The notes below the pieces were generated by a model. The model searched no databases. It was not told the DNA's origin and saw only the letters and a program-made list of their open reading frames with translations. Made by a program: the position numbers and the translations under genes. From the NCBI GenBank assembly GCA_963556495.2, contig OY747710.1, forward strand, positions 36,663,000 through 36,726,999: a stretch of 64,000 nt of DNA, given 5' to 3'. This DNA comes from Valencia hispanica. Lineage: Eukaryota > Chordata > Actinopteri > Cyprinodontiformes > Valenciidae. Shown piece after piece: positions 35,030 through 46,750 of the stretch (the stretch's first letter is position 1; each line of letters opens with the position of its first letter).

Positions 35030-35385
35030 AATTGTGGTGCAGTTAACACTCTTGCATTTCCAGAAGTAGCTCCTGAGCTCGAATCCTGCCCTGGGCTCTT
35101 TCTGAGTTGAGTTTTTGCATGTTCTCCTTGTACCTTTCCAGGTACTCCAGCTTTTTTTCACAATCAACAAACATGACTGTCAGGTCAGCTGGTCTCTCAT
35201 ATAACCTTAGAGTGTTTGTGTGCATAGTTGTTTGTCCTGCGTGTCTCCGTGTCACCCTGTGATGGACTGTTGACCTCCCCAGGGTGTACCCCGCCTCTCA
35301 ACCAATGCCCATTGGAAATAGGCGCCAGCTCCCCTGCAACCCTGCACGGACAAGCGAGCATAAAAAATGGATGGATGGATTCTTT
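35030..35385 (+). mobile_element. tRNA-derived SINE (V-SINE-like), plus orientation
   Basis: The head has an A-box-like GTGGTGCAGTTAACAC and a B-box-like GAGCTCGAATCCTG. The body has TTTTTGCATGTTCTCC. The 3' part reads CACCCTGTGATGGACTG and AGGGTGTACCCCGCCTCTC and ends GGATGGATGGA. It is the most complete of the V-SINE-type copies in the window, and its 3' end resembles the end of the LINE at 45316-46436. Confidence 0.8.
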
Positions 35386-36337
35386 AAAACATGGATTTAC
35401 TAAACCTGTATTGGTAAAAACACTAAAATGGTATTCCAATTGCTATTTTTGACATGAGCAGAAGTGTGAAGAGCACAGTCAGACTTGTTCTAAATTTGTT
35501 TTGCACTGATCACAGATCAACATCTGACTGTCTACATGTCATATTACTCTGTTTAACATCAAACAGAGCTTTACATTTTTGTGCATTTGGTTGTAAGTCT
35601 AGGGGTGGAGTTGGGAGGCAGAAGGAAGGGCTTGTCCAGGGTACCATTCATGCAAATACTCCCAATCTAGGGGTAGATCACTCAATGTGTGACCCAAAAA
35701 TGGGGTAACACAATAACCAAAATTGGGTTCTTTAAAAAAAAAAAGCTAAATATGCCAGTATTAACATCTGCACTCATTTGTAAAGCAGTCTTTAGTTGGC
35801 TATTTATAGGTATAAATATAAGTCTGTATGTACTAAAAACTGATATGGTGATGGCTCAGCTTTGTCTAAAATGAAATGTATCTTTCCGTTTTCGTCATTT
35901 CCAGCTGACTTTGACGACCTTAAACTGTTTTAGTGATGACAGCATGTACACATATGCTTGTTTATGAGCTAAACATGCACCAGACATCCTTTTTTAATAC
36001 CCATTTGTGATCGAGAGACGATGTCAACACCCTTTTTATCGATCTGAACTCTGGACTTATCAGTGTGCAGCAGTAAAGAAGGCCATCCAGGAGTATCACT
36101 CTGAGCTGTAACATTCCTGAGACCAGGCTGAGTCTGAATCTTGCTGAAACCAACGGCATCAACACCTCAGCCACATTTTGACGTTAGTGCTGGAGTTGTG
36201 AAAATGTCCATAAGTGAAGATAACTGTGCAGAGAAGGCCAATTTAACCAGTAAAATCAGTTAAATAAGCTGCAAGGTTAAAAAAAAATCTAATCAGTATT
36301 GGTACAAGTTGTTCAGGTTGAATAGTTGATGTATAGT

Positions 36338-36363
36338 GGGGGGGGGAGGGCGGGGGGGGGGGG
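36338..36363 (+). repeat. Guanine tract with quadruplex potential
   Basis: Nine G, A, three G, C, then twelve G: enough guanine runs on the plus strand to fold as a G-quadruplex. It may also be a replication-slippage tract. Confidence 0.85.
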
Positions 36364-37500
36364 TTCTTTTCAAAGGTCTAAAATAAGTTACCTATCTTCA
36401 AGTAAAAAAAAGCCTTTCCCTCAAGGACAAGCATCAGTACTGACACTGCTCTGGTTCTATAAAAGTATTTGAACGAACCAAAATCGATTCAATCACCTTG
36501 GAAAAAGAGTAGTTGTCCTAATATGGCAGGAGATGCAAACAACCAAATGGGCAAATAAAACAATCTTGAGGCCAAACATGTCCCCAGAGAAAACACCAAG
36601 CTACAGTGGTATACTCCAGAAGAGATCGAAGGGATTTGGGACAGAGCCAAGTGAAAAATAAGGAGCAAAAAAAAGAATGAAACATTAAGCGGAGACAGCA
36701 AAAGGAAATAAAGCAAAAAACATTAAATCTCATATAGAGAAATGAATAATTCAAAAATAATGGGATGTTCATTACTTTCCTCTTACTGGCACGCAGTCAG
36801 GAGATGAACACACCTAAATTAGGTGCTGCTTTTCATTTTGAGAAACAGACAGACGACATTACACTGAGAGTGAGGAGGAGTGCACGAGGAGGTGAACTGA
36901 ATGTTAATGTTTACCTGCTGGAAAGAAATATTCAAATGTGCATCAGTCAATCTGGGGACACAAGCTGAGGCCGAGGCGTGGAGTGCATGATTGAACATCA
37001 AAGGGCCGAGTGCTATCAGCATTTATCTTTGAGATTCACAGCTGGTAGATAAGTCGCCCTTTAATTGTGGCTCTGTCTATCGTAGGTCACAAGCGGCCCA
37101 TCAATCACTGTACCCGGGGCAACCTGGCACCACCAGACTTAAAAGGAACAGAGGGAGGACGACGAGGAATTATAATAAATGGCTCCGCTTTGCATATCCT
37201 CGTTTTCTTCATTAGTGGAGAAAATTTTGAAAAGTCAACAAAAAAGGACAAAGCTTAAAAGTTTTGAAATACTATTTACTTGAAATGAATGAGAAAAACA
37301 AACAAGTTCAGTTTACTGAGCAGGCATGGGTCAGTTACTGGTATCAAATTATTAAAAAGGTTAAACCCTATTTTTCCATCATTATGTTCCTGTGGTTTAA
37401 ATACCTTTTCATAAGATGCCAGAGGAATACTCAGAAGCCAGGTGTTTTTCCAGCTTTATGGAGCAAATCACAGAGCTGCCCCTTTCACCCTTATTGCTGC

Positions 37501-37557
37501 CAATAAGCTGGCTTTTACACAATAAGCTGGCTTTTACACAATAAGCTGGCTTCTACA
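37501..37557. repeat. Three-copy 19-bp tandem repeat
   Basis: The unit CAATAAGCTGGCTTTTACA occurs at 37501-37519, 37520-37538 and, with one T-to-C change, 37539-37557. Confidence 0.95.
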
Positions 37558-40129
37558 CTTTCCCTTACCTATAAAAAAAGACTAATTCATATGTTTGGAA
37601 ATATATCCAGATGCAAAAAATACAGTCATGGCATGAAAATGTAACAACCGTCACCCATCACTCCTTCTAAGCTAGGGCTGACTTAAAACTACAAGTTGGA
37701 AACCACGAGTGGCACGTCTGTTTATTAGCTTGCAACCTGACCAGATAGCCTGACTAACCAGTTTTAATTAGCTTTTTTCGTAGCTGTGTTTTTCTATCTG
37801 TATGAAGCAGAGAGTAAACCCTCCCCCATCTGTTACTGTGCACCTTCTGTTGGCAGAAAGGAGACTACCATTCTTTCCCTTGCTAACATGAAAGAAAAGT
37901 TTGCCTGAAATATCTCTGGTTGTAAAAAGCATAGGTATTGCATGAAAACTAAATCAGCGCCATTCATCAGTTCTAATAAAGTAAAATACCACATAAGTGT
38001 ATTGTTACCCACTATTGTTTCTGCATTCTGAACATCCAGGTCATATTTAGTCCAAGTGGCTTGGAAGTAGTGAGAGAGGACAGTGTTTATGGTAGTAAAC
38101 AACTAGGATCGACAATAAGAAATGAGTTTCAGGTTGGTTTGCCGGCTTTAGTGAAAACTGTTTGGGAAGATTGGCAGTTTTTTTTATTTCACAGTGTAGA
38201 GTCCCAAAGGCTCTTATTGTGAAGGTTTGCAGAAAGTTCATCTGCTGTACTGATGCTTTTAAAGTAGAAACTTGTCAAAATGCTTAGGCCAGTTCGTCTT
38301 CTATTATTTCGGCAGTCCGGTTTAGCATAAGCATACACCCTGGTAGATTCTGGCTGGTAGACCAATAATCTAAGAAGATAAAAAAAACAAGTTAGACAAA
38401 CAAACTAGAACATAATAAAAACATCAAACATCCGATAAAAAGGGACCTTCAGTAGCATTAGTCTATCTGCTAATGGTGATAATCGGTAGCAAGGGTCCGA
38501 AGACCGCTCGTGTTGGTAGCCTCTGCATGTAGCGAAAACAAAAACATCTTGAAAAAGCATCAACATTTAACACAGAAGCTGTGTTCAAATCCTGAGGTTT
38601 TTAACTTTCACTTTTATCACAGTCAGCTTTTATTGGTGATATTGATTTTAAAAACAGCCTTACCTGTAGGAAACCTTATCACAATAATCTTGTATTCTGC
38701 CTACATCACCTCAAATAGGAATGTGACAGCCCAACACAGCATTTATACAAATTCAAGGCAATATACATCAACCAATTTTCAAAGTGCATAAACAGAGCAA
38801 CCATGCACACAAACACTTCAGAAACTGGTGGATTATTGGTGAATCAGGTATTGAACTTTAATGTTCCCTCACTACAGCTCAACTTAAACTCTATGTTGTA
38901 AGTATTCTGGTTTATCTGCAGACACTGAGGGCCCAACTGGTTTTACTGGACCCTTTATAAGTCTTTCTGCTTGGCTAACATTCTTGGACATTGTGGTAAT
39001 ATAGTTGATACTTGAAAACTCAATCTGGCCATTCCAGTCTGCCCTGGTCCTCTTCACAGACCGCTTCCATGTCTTTTTGCTACCAAATAATTTGGAAGCC
39101 TATGCAGTGTTCTTAGAGTGTTCTGAGAGCTCCAGCTATTGTTGCAATCATACAGAATTCAAGTAATCACACACTGAAAATCTCAACCCTCTCCATGTCT
39201 AATGCTGATGGGTCTGCTCTATATGAAATAGTATTTAACAATAATTGGATTTTGTATGTAGGAGTAAGAACCTGACTGCCAATTTCCAAAGGCGTTGTAG
39301 GCCATAAAATCAAAACAGTAACCTATAGGTTAAAGATTTGTTCGAGAAAGTTGAGTAAAACTAAAGCAGTGGGTGATCTTTGAGTGTTTGTCACTATCCC
39401 CCAATCCTTTTCAAACTTAAGTAGCTGTTGCAGCTATTTTTATTGACTCACTGTAAAATACCTTAGTGGCATTTAAGAAATGCCCTTTTTCACTGTCCTG
39501 TCTAAAGGAAGACGAGAAAATCTATACAAGTTTCATATCTGTAAATTAACAGGTATGCAGCCAGCAGCCAATTGGTTCAGATCTGCAGACATTTCATCAA
39601 TGATGGCAACCAATGCCCCCCAAATATTAGATATTAATATACAGTATCTTGCGCATGGATGGAGACACACACATGTATTCTACTAATGAAGAAAAGCAGC
39701 AAAAGGCCGACTACGCTTTCTGGGGGCAGGCAGTAAACTTTATACTTGTGAGGGGTTCGTTTATTACTATCATTACTATTAGTAATACTATTAATACCAA
39801 ACTATTAGTTTACTGTTAAAGATGTTGGTAGTTTTGAATGAGAGTCTAGTACAGATATTGATTTATTTTTTTGTTGACCAAACTCCCAGCTGACCTCGGT
39901 GGGATTTCCCTCAAAGGCACTTCTGCTTTTGCTACAAGTTTTAAACCCGGAGGCTATGACCATCTTTTGTACACAGTGAGCTGGGCTTCAGTGACCTAAA
40001 CTGGCAAGCTTTTCTTAACTCCTGTCATATACAGACAACTGTGACAGTGAGAAACAGAGCTGCAATTTGTTTTTCTAAAGTTTTTGAGCTAACTGCTGCC
40101 CGTGGCGTTTATAGTTAGGACTAAAATTA

Positions 40130-41270
40130 TTCATACACCTGGCCGATTTAGAGGGAGTTTTTTGGTCTTTCAACCAAAAGGTTGCTTTCTGTTTTGAAAT
40201 GGGACAGGCATATCCTAAAAGAAAGAAAAGAAAATGTACAAGGGGTATCATTGTGGAAAATATTATAATTTATTTACGTTGGAGCAAAAAATGCCATGCC
40301 TATATATGTACACTTCCTGGTAATCAAGGATGCCTTTATTGGCATTAAAGCAACCGAACGCTTCTCAGAATTACTGACGAGCTTTTCTCATGTCTCCAAC
40401 GGCATCTTTAACCATTTATTTTTTGGAGCTAGCTCCACCTCAACCTTTAAGGTGGGAAGCCCTCTTTGCCATCACCCCAATCTCAAGCTCCCTCCACACA
40501 TTGTCTGTCAGAGTTGGAAGAGCACTCTGGCTGGGTCGCTCCAAAAAAAAACAACATGTTTTTGTTGGCAAAGCATTTTTTAACTGTGTGCTTTTGGCCC
40601 AGTATCAGGTTTCTCTGGAGACTTACTTTGATTTGGTTCCCTGTCTCATGTTGTAAAACATCCCCAAAGCATTATGTTCCCACAACCACACCCAACCCTG
40701 GGAATGGTTTTCTTGGGGTTGAATGCAAAATCATTGTGGACATACAATTCAGTGGCTTCCTCATTGGTCTGCTTCCATGGCATCCAGCAGTATGCAGTGT
40801 CTGTTGGACTATCTGCCTTGGGATGATGCCATCAGTATGGCCCAAATTGTTTAGGAAGGCTTTGATCCTTGGTTCCTTTTTTTTACCTATTGCAGTTTCA
40901 ACCTTGAGAATGTAAATATCACTTTTTTTCTTTTTACCATGCCCTCTGAGATTTTCTACAGTGTGGAACATCTTATATCTTTGAATAATACTCTGTACAA
41001 TGACCAGTGGAACTTGACAACATTTAGATATGTCGTAGTCCGTTCATGAATTTTGAGCAGCCATAATGTGCAGCTACAGATCACTAGTGAGCGTTTTTTT
41101 TTTTTTTTTTTACCATGCCTTGTTACAAACCAACTGCAGAAAGCTGCTGTTTTTCACCTGTTGACTTGGTGAAAATAGCTGTTCAAAGTTAATCAGGATG
41201 CTTTAGATTACTTTGGATAATATGGAAATGCATAGAACCTTGAATCTTCCACAGACTCATGTTTTGTAAT
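40130..41270 (-). mobile_element. Degenerate Tc1-family transposon
   Basis: In the minus orientation this follows a Tc1 of another subfamily: TTGGAGCTAGCTCC near 40425, AGAGCACTCTGGCTGGGTCG near 40520, CCCAAAGCATTATGTTCCCA near 40664, TTTTCTTGGGGTTGAATGC near 40710 and CCTCATTGGTCTGC near 40760 fall in the order expected of the transposase. The outer ends (GACTAAAATTATTCATACAC at the left) look terminal but are decayed. Extended open frames here are antisense accidents. The copy is dead. Confidence 0.65.
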
Positions 41271-41904
41271 GGACCTGATTAATTTTAGACAGGCTCTTTA
41301 CTAGTGTTGTGGTACTTGGAAACCAGTTGTGAGAACACATTTTTTATAGTCTTGAACTTCCAGGACTCTAGACTATTTTTCTTAACACTGGTCAAGACTA
41401 CAGCTACAACCGATTTTTTTTTAAAAGCAAGTCAGTGTGAAACTCCAGGCTGAATTGAATCCAAATAATAAAGGATTTGTTTGTTTTTTATTCACTGCTA
41501 CCACATGTGCCCCTACATGCTGGGGATGAGAAGATAAGAGGGATGAGAAAACAGGAAGGAAAAAGGTTTTCCAGGGCAAATATATGGTTGTATTTCTCTC
41601 TGTCCAACATGCAGAGAGGAAGAGCACTTGTCAAGTAAAGTCATCCATTCCACCCTTCATGTTGTCTGCAACTAATGCTAAATTAACCTCTGGTCAGACG
41701 TATGCCCTATTCAGAGTAATCTGGCTTGCATTTTTAAATTTTTATGAGTATTCAGTCCACATGAAACAGTACTTTACAGGCCATTACACCTGCAAGTCTT
41801 TTTCCTATGTCTCCATCAACTTTGCATGTCTAGAAAGGGATTTTTTTTCCCCTGCTCAAAATCACTCAGAGCATATCAATTAGTCTCTCCACATATTCTC
41901 ATCT
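41271..41904. other. Spacer between Tc1 relics
   Basis: No gene or known repeat recognised. Confidence 0.45.
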
Positions 41905-42105
41905 CGATAGTTCTGGACTTTCAGTGGGCAATACTAGCATATATATTGTGTAAACTATTCAATGTCCTGATGGTCAGGGGAACCTTGACCCTAGTCTCAA
42001 GGCCTTTGCAGCCTCTTACAGGTTTCCTTCCAGGATTGCCCTGTATTTAACTTTATCCATCTTCCAATCAACTTTGACGAACTTTCCAGTCACATGCCAA
42101 TGAAA
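41905..42105 (-). mobile_element. Short Tc1-family relic
   Basis: Contains TCTGGACTTTCAGTGGGC, CCTAGTCTCAAGGCCTTTGC, CAGGATTGCCCTGTATTTA and TTTATCCATCTTCC, the mid-transposase order seen also at 5870-5970 and 44060-44280. About 200 bp remain. Confidence 0.75.
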
Positions 42106-44054
42106 AACATTTTTACGGCATGGAACTAAATCCAGTCAGATATTTTGGAAGTGATCTATACAGAAAACAGAAAAAAAACACTGTAAATAAAAGGCATGCC
42201 AAATATTCTTTTAGAAGTACATCCTGGCATGCAAAAGAAAAGAAGAAAAACAAACCAAAAAAGTCATTATTTGCATATAATCATGGCCTTCACTAAGACT
42301 GTAACTAAAAGACAAAGTATCTGAACACCACATGTAGCATGTGATTGATCTTGAGCAGTAGTATCCTCAGAAAGCTGAGGATAAGGCATGACATTAACGA
42401 TGGAGTGGGATCACAACAACGCACTGCACTGCAGCCTCGCCTGAAGCTTACGGATGCATGTGACAGACAGGGTATCATGCTCTGAAACCTTTCTTGAAAG
42501 GCTCCTGTTGCTGCCGTTCTGGGGATTAAACCAGCCTCATAATGGCCTGCGGGATTTGTGCCACTGCTGGGTGACAGCCGTCAAATTGGGTGGCAGGCAG
42601 AGGCGAATCGCAGCCCCAAACACAGTGCTCAGTCCATAGAGTTGCCAGTCAAAGATGAAGATCTATTGGCCATAAAGAAAAAAGGATAGATAAGGCCAAT
42701 AACGAGCTGTCTCCCTGACAGGTACTGCGGAGCTTTGCCACGTGAAGAGATGTATTAAGAGGTTGCTGCGTTGGGTTTGTGTAAATAATCCCTCAAATGC
42801 TAAATTCCCTAACCCACATCTCTTCCTACAACTGCATCTTCTCTTGTTTTGGGGATTTGCAAGATTATTTTTTCCACAGGAACTACTTTACATCCTCAAC
42901 AGCTACTCTATACAGAATCCACAGTTGCCATGGCAATATCTGGGCAAGAAAAAAAATGGGAGAGAACGAGGGAGGGAAGAGAGGGGAAAAAAGAAAAAGT
43001 ATTCAGAGTTGACAGGGAAATAACGGGTTTCATTATAAGGAGGCAGATGATTCTCTCTATCACCAACGACAGCTCGGTGGCAGAGCTGTGTTTGAGCAGT
43101 GATAAATTACTGTAAGGGTCAAGGTGCTGCGGGCCACGCTTACTGATTAAATGAGCCCAAACTGATATCTCTGAGACCTATCCCAGCCTTCTCCTCAGGA
43201 AACTAAACAGCACGCAGACAAATCCCAGGATCCTAATTAAAGCATTTTCCCCAACCGTGCTCCCGCTGTTTGCCCGGCTAAAGCCTCCCTTCCCAAGCTC
43301 AGCTCAAACATGTGGTTTAGCTTGATCTCTGCAAACACCAAGAAAAAAAAAGGGAAAGCAGCTGAACTGAAAATCGTGGAGGAAAAAAAAATCATTGGGA
43401 AGGCATGAGGAATCATTTTTTATATATACAAAGTTTGCTCACAACTTTTGCATCAGGCAGGCCAGAGGCTCAGCTTGTGTGGTCTTTCTGGGGGAAAGAA
43501 GGGGAAAAAAAGAAATACTTCTGCCTAATATTGGAGGATTTTCATTTTCACCATCTCACAGTAGACACACGGTCAATTTGGCAGGATAGCGTGGGAGGGA
43601 CAGAAAAATCTCAAATGCAGCTGCTGTTTATCAGTTTGAGTGTACATCTCCCCTGCAAACAGATTAACATTTCAAAACAAAGTAGCAAAATGAAGGGAAG
43701 ACACTCTGCACATCGAAAACCCACATCATTACCTTGAGTGGGACCAACAGACACAAATAGCATGAACCGAAGAATGGATGTAAGAGTATTTCAGCTCTGT
43801 GTTTTTGTTGAATGCAAAATCCACTCAAGATCAAATGAAAGGATGAAGTCCTCATTGTTGGTCGCCTGCTGCTGACATGGAGAAAAAGTTATTTTACTTT
43901 GTATACATTTAGCACTTATGGAGGAATAAAAAACATAGACAAGGATTTATATGTAGTTGTTTAGGATTCTCTAGCAAACATTCAATGACTCGTAAAAAAT
44001 AAAACTCAACATATCTTAACATAATTAATTTGTTATTGCATTAATTTCTGTTTT
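42106..44054. other. Intergenic stretch; candidate non-coding block
   Basis: No gene recognised. The part from about 42330 to 43330 has raised GC and long runs of non-repetitive sequence, and would be worth a cross-species comparison. Open frames here carry no domain, and no convincing splice-flanked exon is visible. Confidence 0.4.
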
Positions 44055-44755
44055 CTATACTTAGGTCATTCTAACACATAAATATGCTTTTATATCAACC
44101 ATTCTGTTGTAGTTCCCTGTGTATGTTTAGCTGTCTAGGCAGAAGGTGAACCCCTGTCCTACTCTGAAGTCTTTTGTGGCATCTAACAGGTTTCCTTCCC
44201 CAGTTGCCTTTTATTTAGCTTCATCGACCCTCCCATCTTCTTTGACCAGCTTCTCTCTCCCTGCAAAAGAAAAGCATTCCCTCAGCATGATGCTGCCACC
44301 TTTACTGTGAAGGTGATGTGCTCAGGCTTATGTGAAGTGTTAATTTTGCTCCACAATTACCTAGTTGCATTCATGCCAAAAAAGGCCAGTTTTGGTCTCA
44401 TCTAAATGACAAATATCCCTCCACATGTTGCGGTGCTATCTACATGGTTTGTGGCATGCTGCAATTGGGACTTCTTATGTTATGTAGTAGTGATGTGTTC
44501 TCCAAACTGAGCTGTGAATCTCTGCAGCTATTAAAGAGTTGACAATGGGCTTGTCTGCTTTTCTGAGGGATGTTATCCTTGCTTAAACTATTAGTTTAGG
44601 TGGACGGCCATGTCTTGATCGGTTTTTAATTGAGGTCACACTTTCCATTTTTGAATGATGGATTGAACAGAGCTCAAGGACATGGACAAAACTTCAGATA
44701 TTGTTTTGTAATCTAACCCTTTCCTCAACTATGTTCCTAACCTGTCGGCTGTGTT

Positions 44756-44763
44756 CCTTGCAT
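44756..44763. repeat. Left 8-bp target duplication of copy A (CCTTGCAT)
   Basis: It pairs with TTTTGTAT at 47194-47201. The three differences are all C-to-T. The surrounding Tc1 sequence reads through when one copy and the insert are removed. Confidence 0.6.
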
Positions 44764-44951
44764 CAAGGGGCAAACGCCACCGGCAAAAAGTGAAGCTAAC
44801 GCGGCTGTGACAAAAATTGCAGTTCCTCCCTCATCCGCTAGAGACTGGCTCCAGAAAGGAACAAGTACCCACTGATTCCCATGTTAAAAATGCCATCTTC
44901 ACAACAGAAATCAACATGTTTACAATCTAAGAAATTTTTTTTATTTTAGGC

Positions 44952-45273
44952 TTAAAGCTGCAGTCCAGAGTATTTGAGGGAGAGAGATTTTTTGAATCCG
45001 ACGTATTACGGAGCGCTCTGTGTGCCCGGCCCCATGTTCACATGTTTGTGTGATCCGCATGTAAGTTGATTGACAGCCAACAAGGCGGAAACTCCAATCC
45101 TATTGGCTAAAATAATTTGCCGCTCAGTGTGGAATGCATATGGGTCTACGGGAGGATGGTGGGGTTAAGTGTTGTGGAGCACTAGCCTTCTATCACAGTA
45201 TTGAACCCCACTATCGTTTTAAAGATTTATAAAACTTTGATACATAAATATATTCTCTGGACTGCAGCTTTAA
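44952..45273. mobile_element. 322-bp inverted-repeat element (MITE) inside copy A
   Basis: The ends are TTAAAGCTGCAGTCCAGAG and its exact reverse complement, 19 nt each. TAGGC directly precedes (44947-44951) and follows (45274-45278) the unit, suggesting a 5-bp duplication. Alternatively TTAA at each end could be the duplicated target, as in piggyBac-like or other TTAA-targeting elements. There is no coding capacity. Copy B lacks it, which shows it is a later insertion. Confidence 0.8.
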
Positions 45274-45315
45274 TAGGCCAAGACTTACGGTCATGACAAC
45301 TTATAACTCATCCGT

Positions 45316-46436
45316 CCGTCCGTCCATCAATCATCTTCCGCTTATCTGGGGTTGTGTCACGGAGGCAGTAGCTTAAGTAGAGAGACCCAGACTTCCGTTT
45401 CTCCAGCCACTTGGTCCAGCTTCTCAGGGGGAATTCCAAGGCGTTCCGAGGCCAGATGAGAAACAGTCTCCAGCGTGTCCTGGGACTTCCTCTGGGTCTC
45501 CTCCTGGTGGGACATATACCTCACCAGGGATGCATCCAGGAGGCATTCTGACCAGATGCCCGAGCCACCTCAACTGACTCCTCTCAATGTGGAGGAGAAG
45601 TGGCTCTACTCTGAGCCACTCCTGGATGACTGAGCTTCTCACATTATCTCTAAGGGAGAGCCCAAACACCCTGCAGAGGAAACTCATTTCAGCCACTTGT
45701 ATCCGTGATCTAGCTCTTTCAGTCACTACCCAAAGCTCGTGAACATAGATGAGGGTAGGAACATAGATCAAACAGTATATTGAGAGCTTTCCTTTTTGGC
45801 TGAGCTCTCTCTTCAACATGACAGACTGATGCAAAGCCCCCATCACTGCAGAGGCCGCACCAATCCACCTATCAGTCCCCCGCTCCATTTTTCCCTAATT
45901 TGTGAACAAGATCCCAGATATTTAAACTCCTCCACTTGGGGCAGGACCTCATCCCCAACCCAGAGATAACACTCTACTCTTTTCCGGCTCAAGACCATGG
46001 TCTCCGATTTGAAGGTGCTGATTCTCCTCCCAGCTGCTTCACGCTTGGCTGTGAACTGCTCCAGTGAAATAGATCACATTCTGATAAAGCCAACAGGACC
46101 TTATCATCTGCAAAAAGCAGAGACCCAATCATGAGGCCACCAAAATAGATCCCCTCAACACCTTGGCTGCGCCTAAAAATCCTGTCCATAAAAGTTACAA
46201 ACAGAATCAGCGACAAAGGGCAACCTTGACGGAGTCCAACTCTCACCAGAAACGAGCCTGACTTACTGCCGGCAATGGGAACCAAGCTCTGACACCGGTC
46301 GTACAGGGACCTAACAGCCCGTATCAAGGGGCCTGTTACTACTCCCAGAGTACCCCCAACAGGTATTTCTAAGGGACACATTCGAACGCCTTCTCCAAGT
46401 CTACAAAACACATGCTTAGGGTGTAGAGTTACATCG
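45316..46436 (-). mobile_element. 5'-truncated LINE (RTE/Rex3-like) inside copy A
   Basis: About 1.1 kb, minus strand, flanked by AACTCATCCGT at 45305-45315 and 46437-46447, an exact 11-bp target duplication. The 3' end lies at the left, with a tandem tail (read on the minus strand as repeats of GGAC/GGAT). The coding part includes the palm motifs and C-terminal region of the reverse transcriptase. The endonuclease and first half are absent, as is usual for truncated reverse transcription. The clade is from memory of a very common fish family and is uncertain. Confidence 0.85.
45424..46420 (-). pseudogene. LINE reverse transcriptase C-terminal half, broken
   Basis: The first minus frame (45989-46411) contains RAVRSLYDRCQSLVPIAGS, VGLRQGCPLSLILFVTFMD (motif B) and GSLLFADDKVLLALS (FADD box). 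The second (45424-45888) contains DRWIGAASAVMGALHQSV, LIYVHELWVVTERARSRIQ and SQLRWLGHLVRMPPGCIPGE. Small indels separate the two. The catalytic FADD box is intact, but motif A is before the truncation point and missing. Confidence 0.85.
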
Positions 46437-46687
46437 AACTCATCCGTTTATTTTAAGCTTGAAATTATGAATAATAGGGGGTATGTCCTTTTGATTGACA
46501 GGTCTCAGGTGAGCCATCAGAGCACTGGTGACTAGCGGCTTGCCCCCCCCCCCCACTTGCTCCAAGGCCTTCAGCCTCGACTTCACATTAAAAGTCTTGG
46601 CAATTTCAATTCTCTGAACTTGACCATCAGTTGCATCCAAAATGTTTATTTGTGTTTGGATGTTAATTGTGCACGAATTGGACAAAG

Positions 46688-46750
46688 ATGGCTTGCTGTG
46701 GTATTGACTGCACTAACAGACTGTCCAAGAAGTCTCTGCTCAATTTTTTG
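46688..46750 (+). pseudogene. Possible first exon of a THAP-domain transposase
   Basis: A 21-codon frame, MACCGIDCTNRLSKKSLLNF and one leucine, runs into GTAAGT at 46751, a consensus splice donor. Cys3-x4-Cys8 followed by TNR is the start of the C2CH zinc finger of THAP domains, and a short first exon ending near residue 20-25 is the layout of THAP genes. The following SLLNFL would stand where SFxxFP is expected, so it looks decayed. No second exon was found within the element. Chance cannot be excluded for so short a match. Confidence 0.4.

Larger units (their letters stand above)
35386..40129. other. Intergenic stretch; candidate non-coding element
   Basis: No gene or transposon recognised. 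The block at about 36960-37215 is of higher complexity (ATTGAACATCAAAGGGCC, GGTAGATAAGTCGCCC) and could be conserved. The guanine-rich tract and the 19-bp tandem repeat are listed separately. Confidence 0.4.

Noticed and set aside
35962..36174. 70-codon minus-strand frame considered as a LINE fragment
   Set aside because: A weak impression only; no motif of reverse transcriptase, endonuclease or C-terminal domain can be pointed to.
37501..37557. Three short repeats considered as a CRISPR array
   Set aside because: The units are directly adjacent with no spacers, and the genome is eukaryotic.
40466..40915. 149-codon plus-strand open frame
   Set aside because: It is antisense to a Tc1 relic and has no domain of its own.
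42742..43115. Overlapping frames considered as a coding exon
   Set aside because: Two phases are open over the same purine-rich stretch, and there is no usable splice pair or domain.
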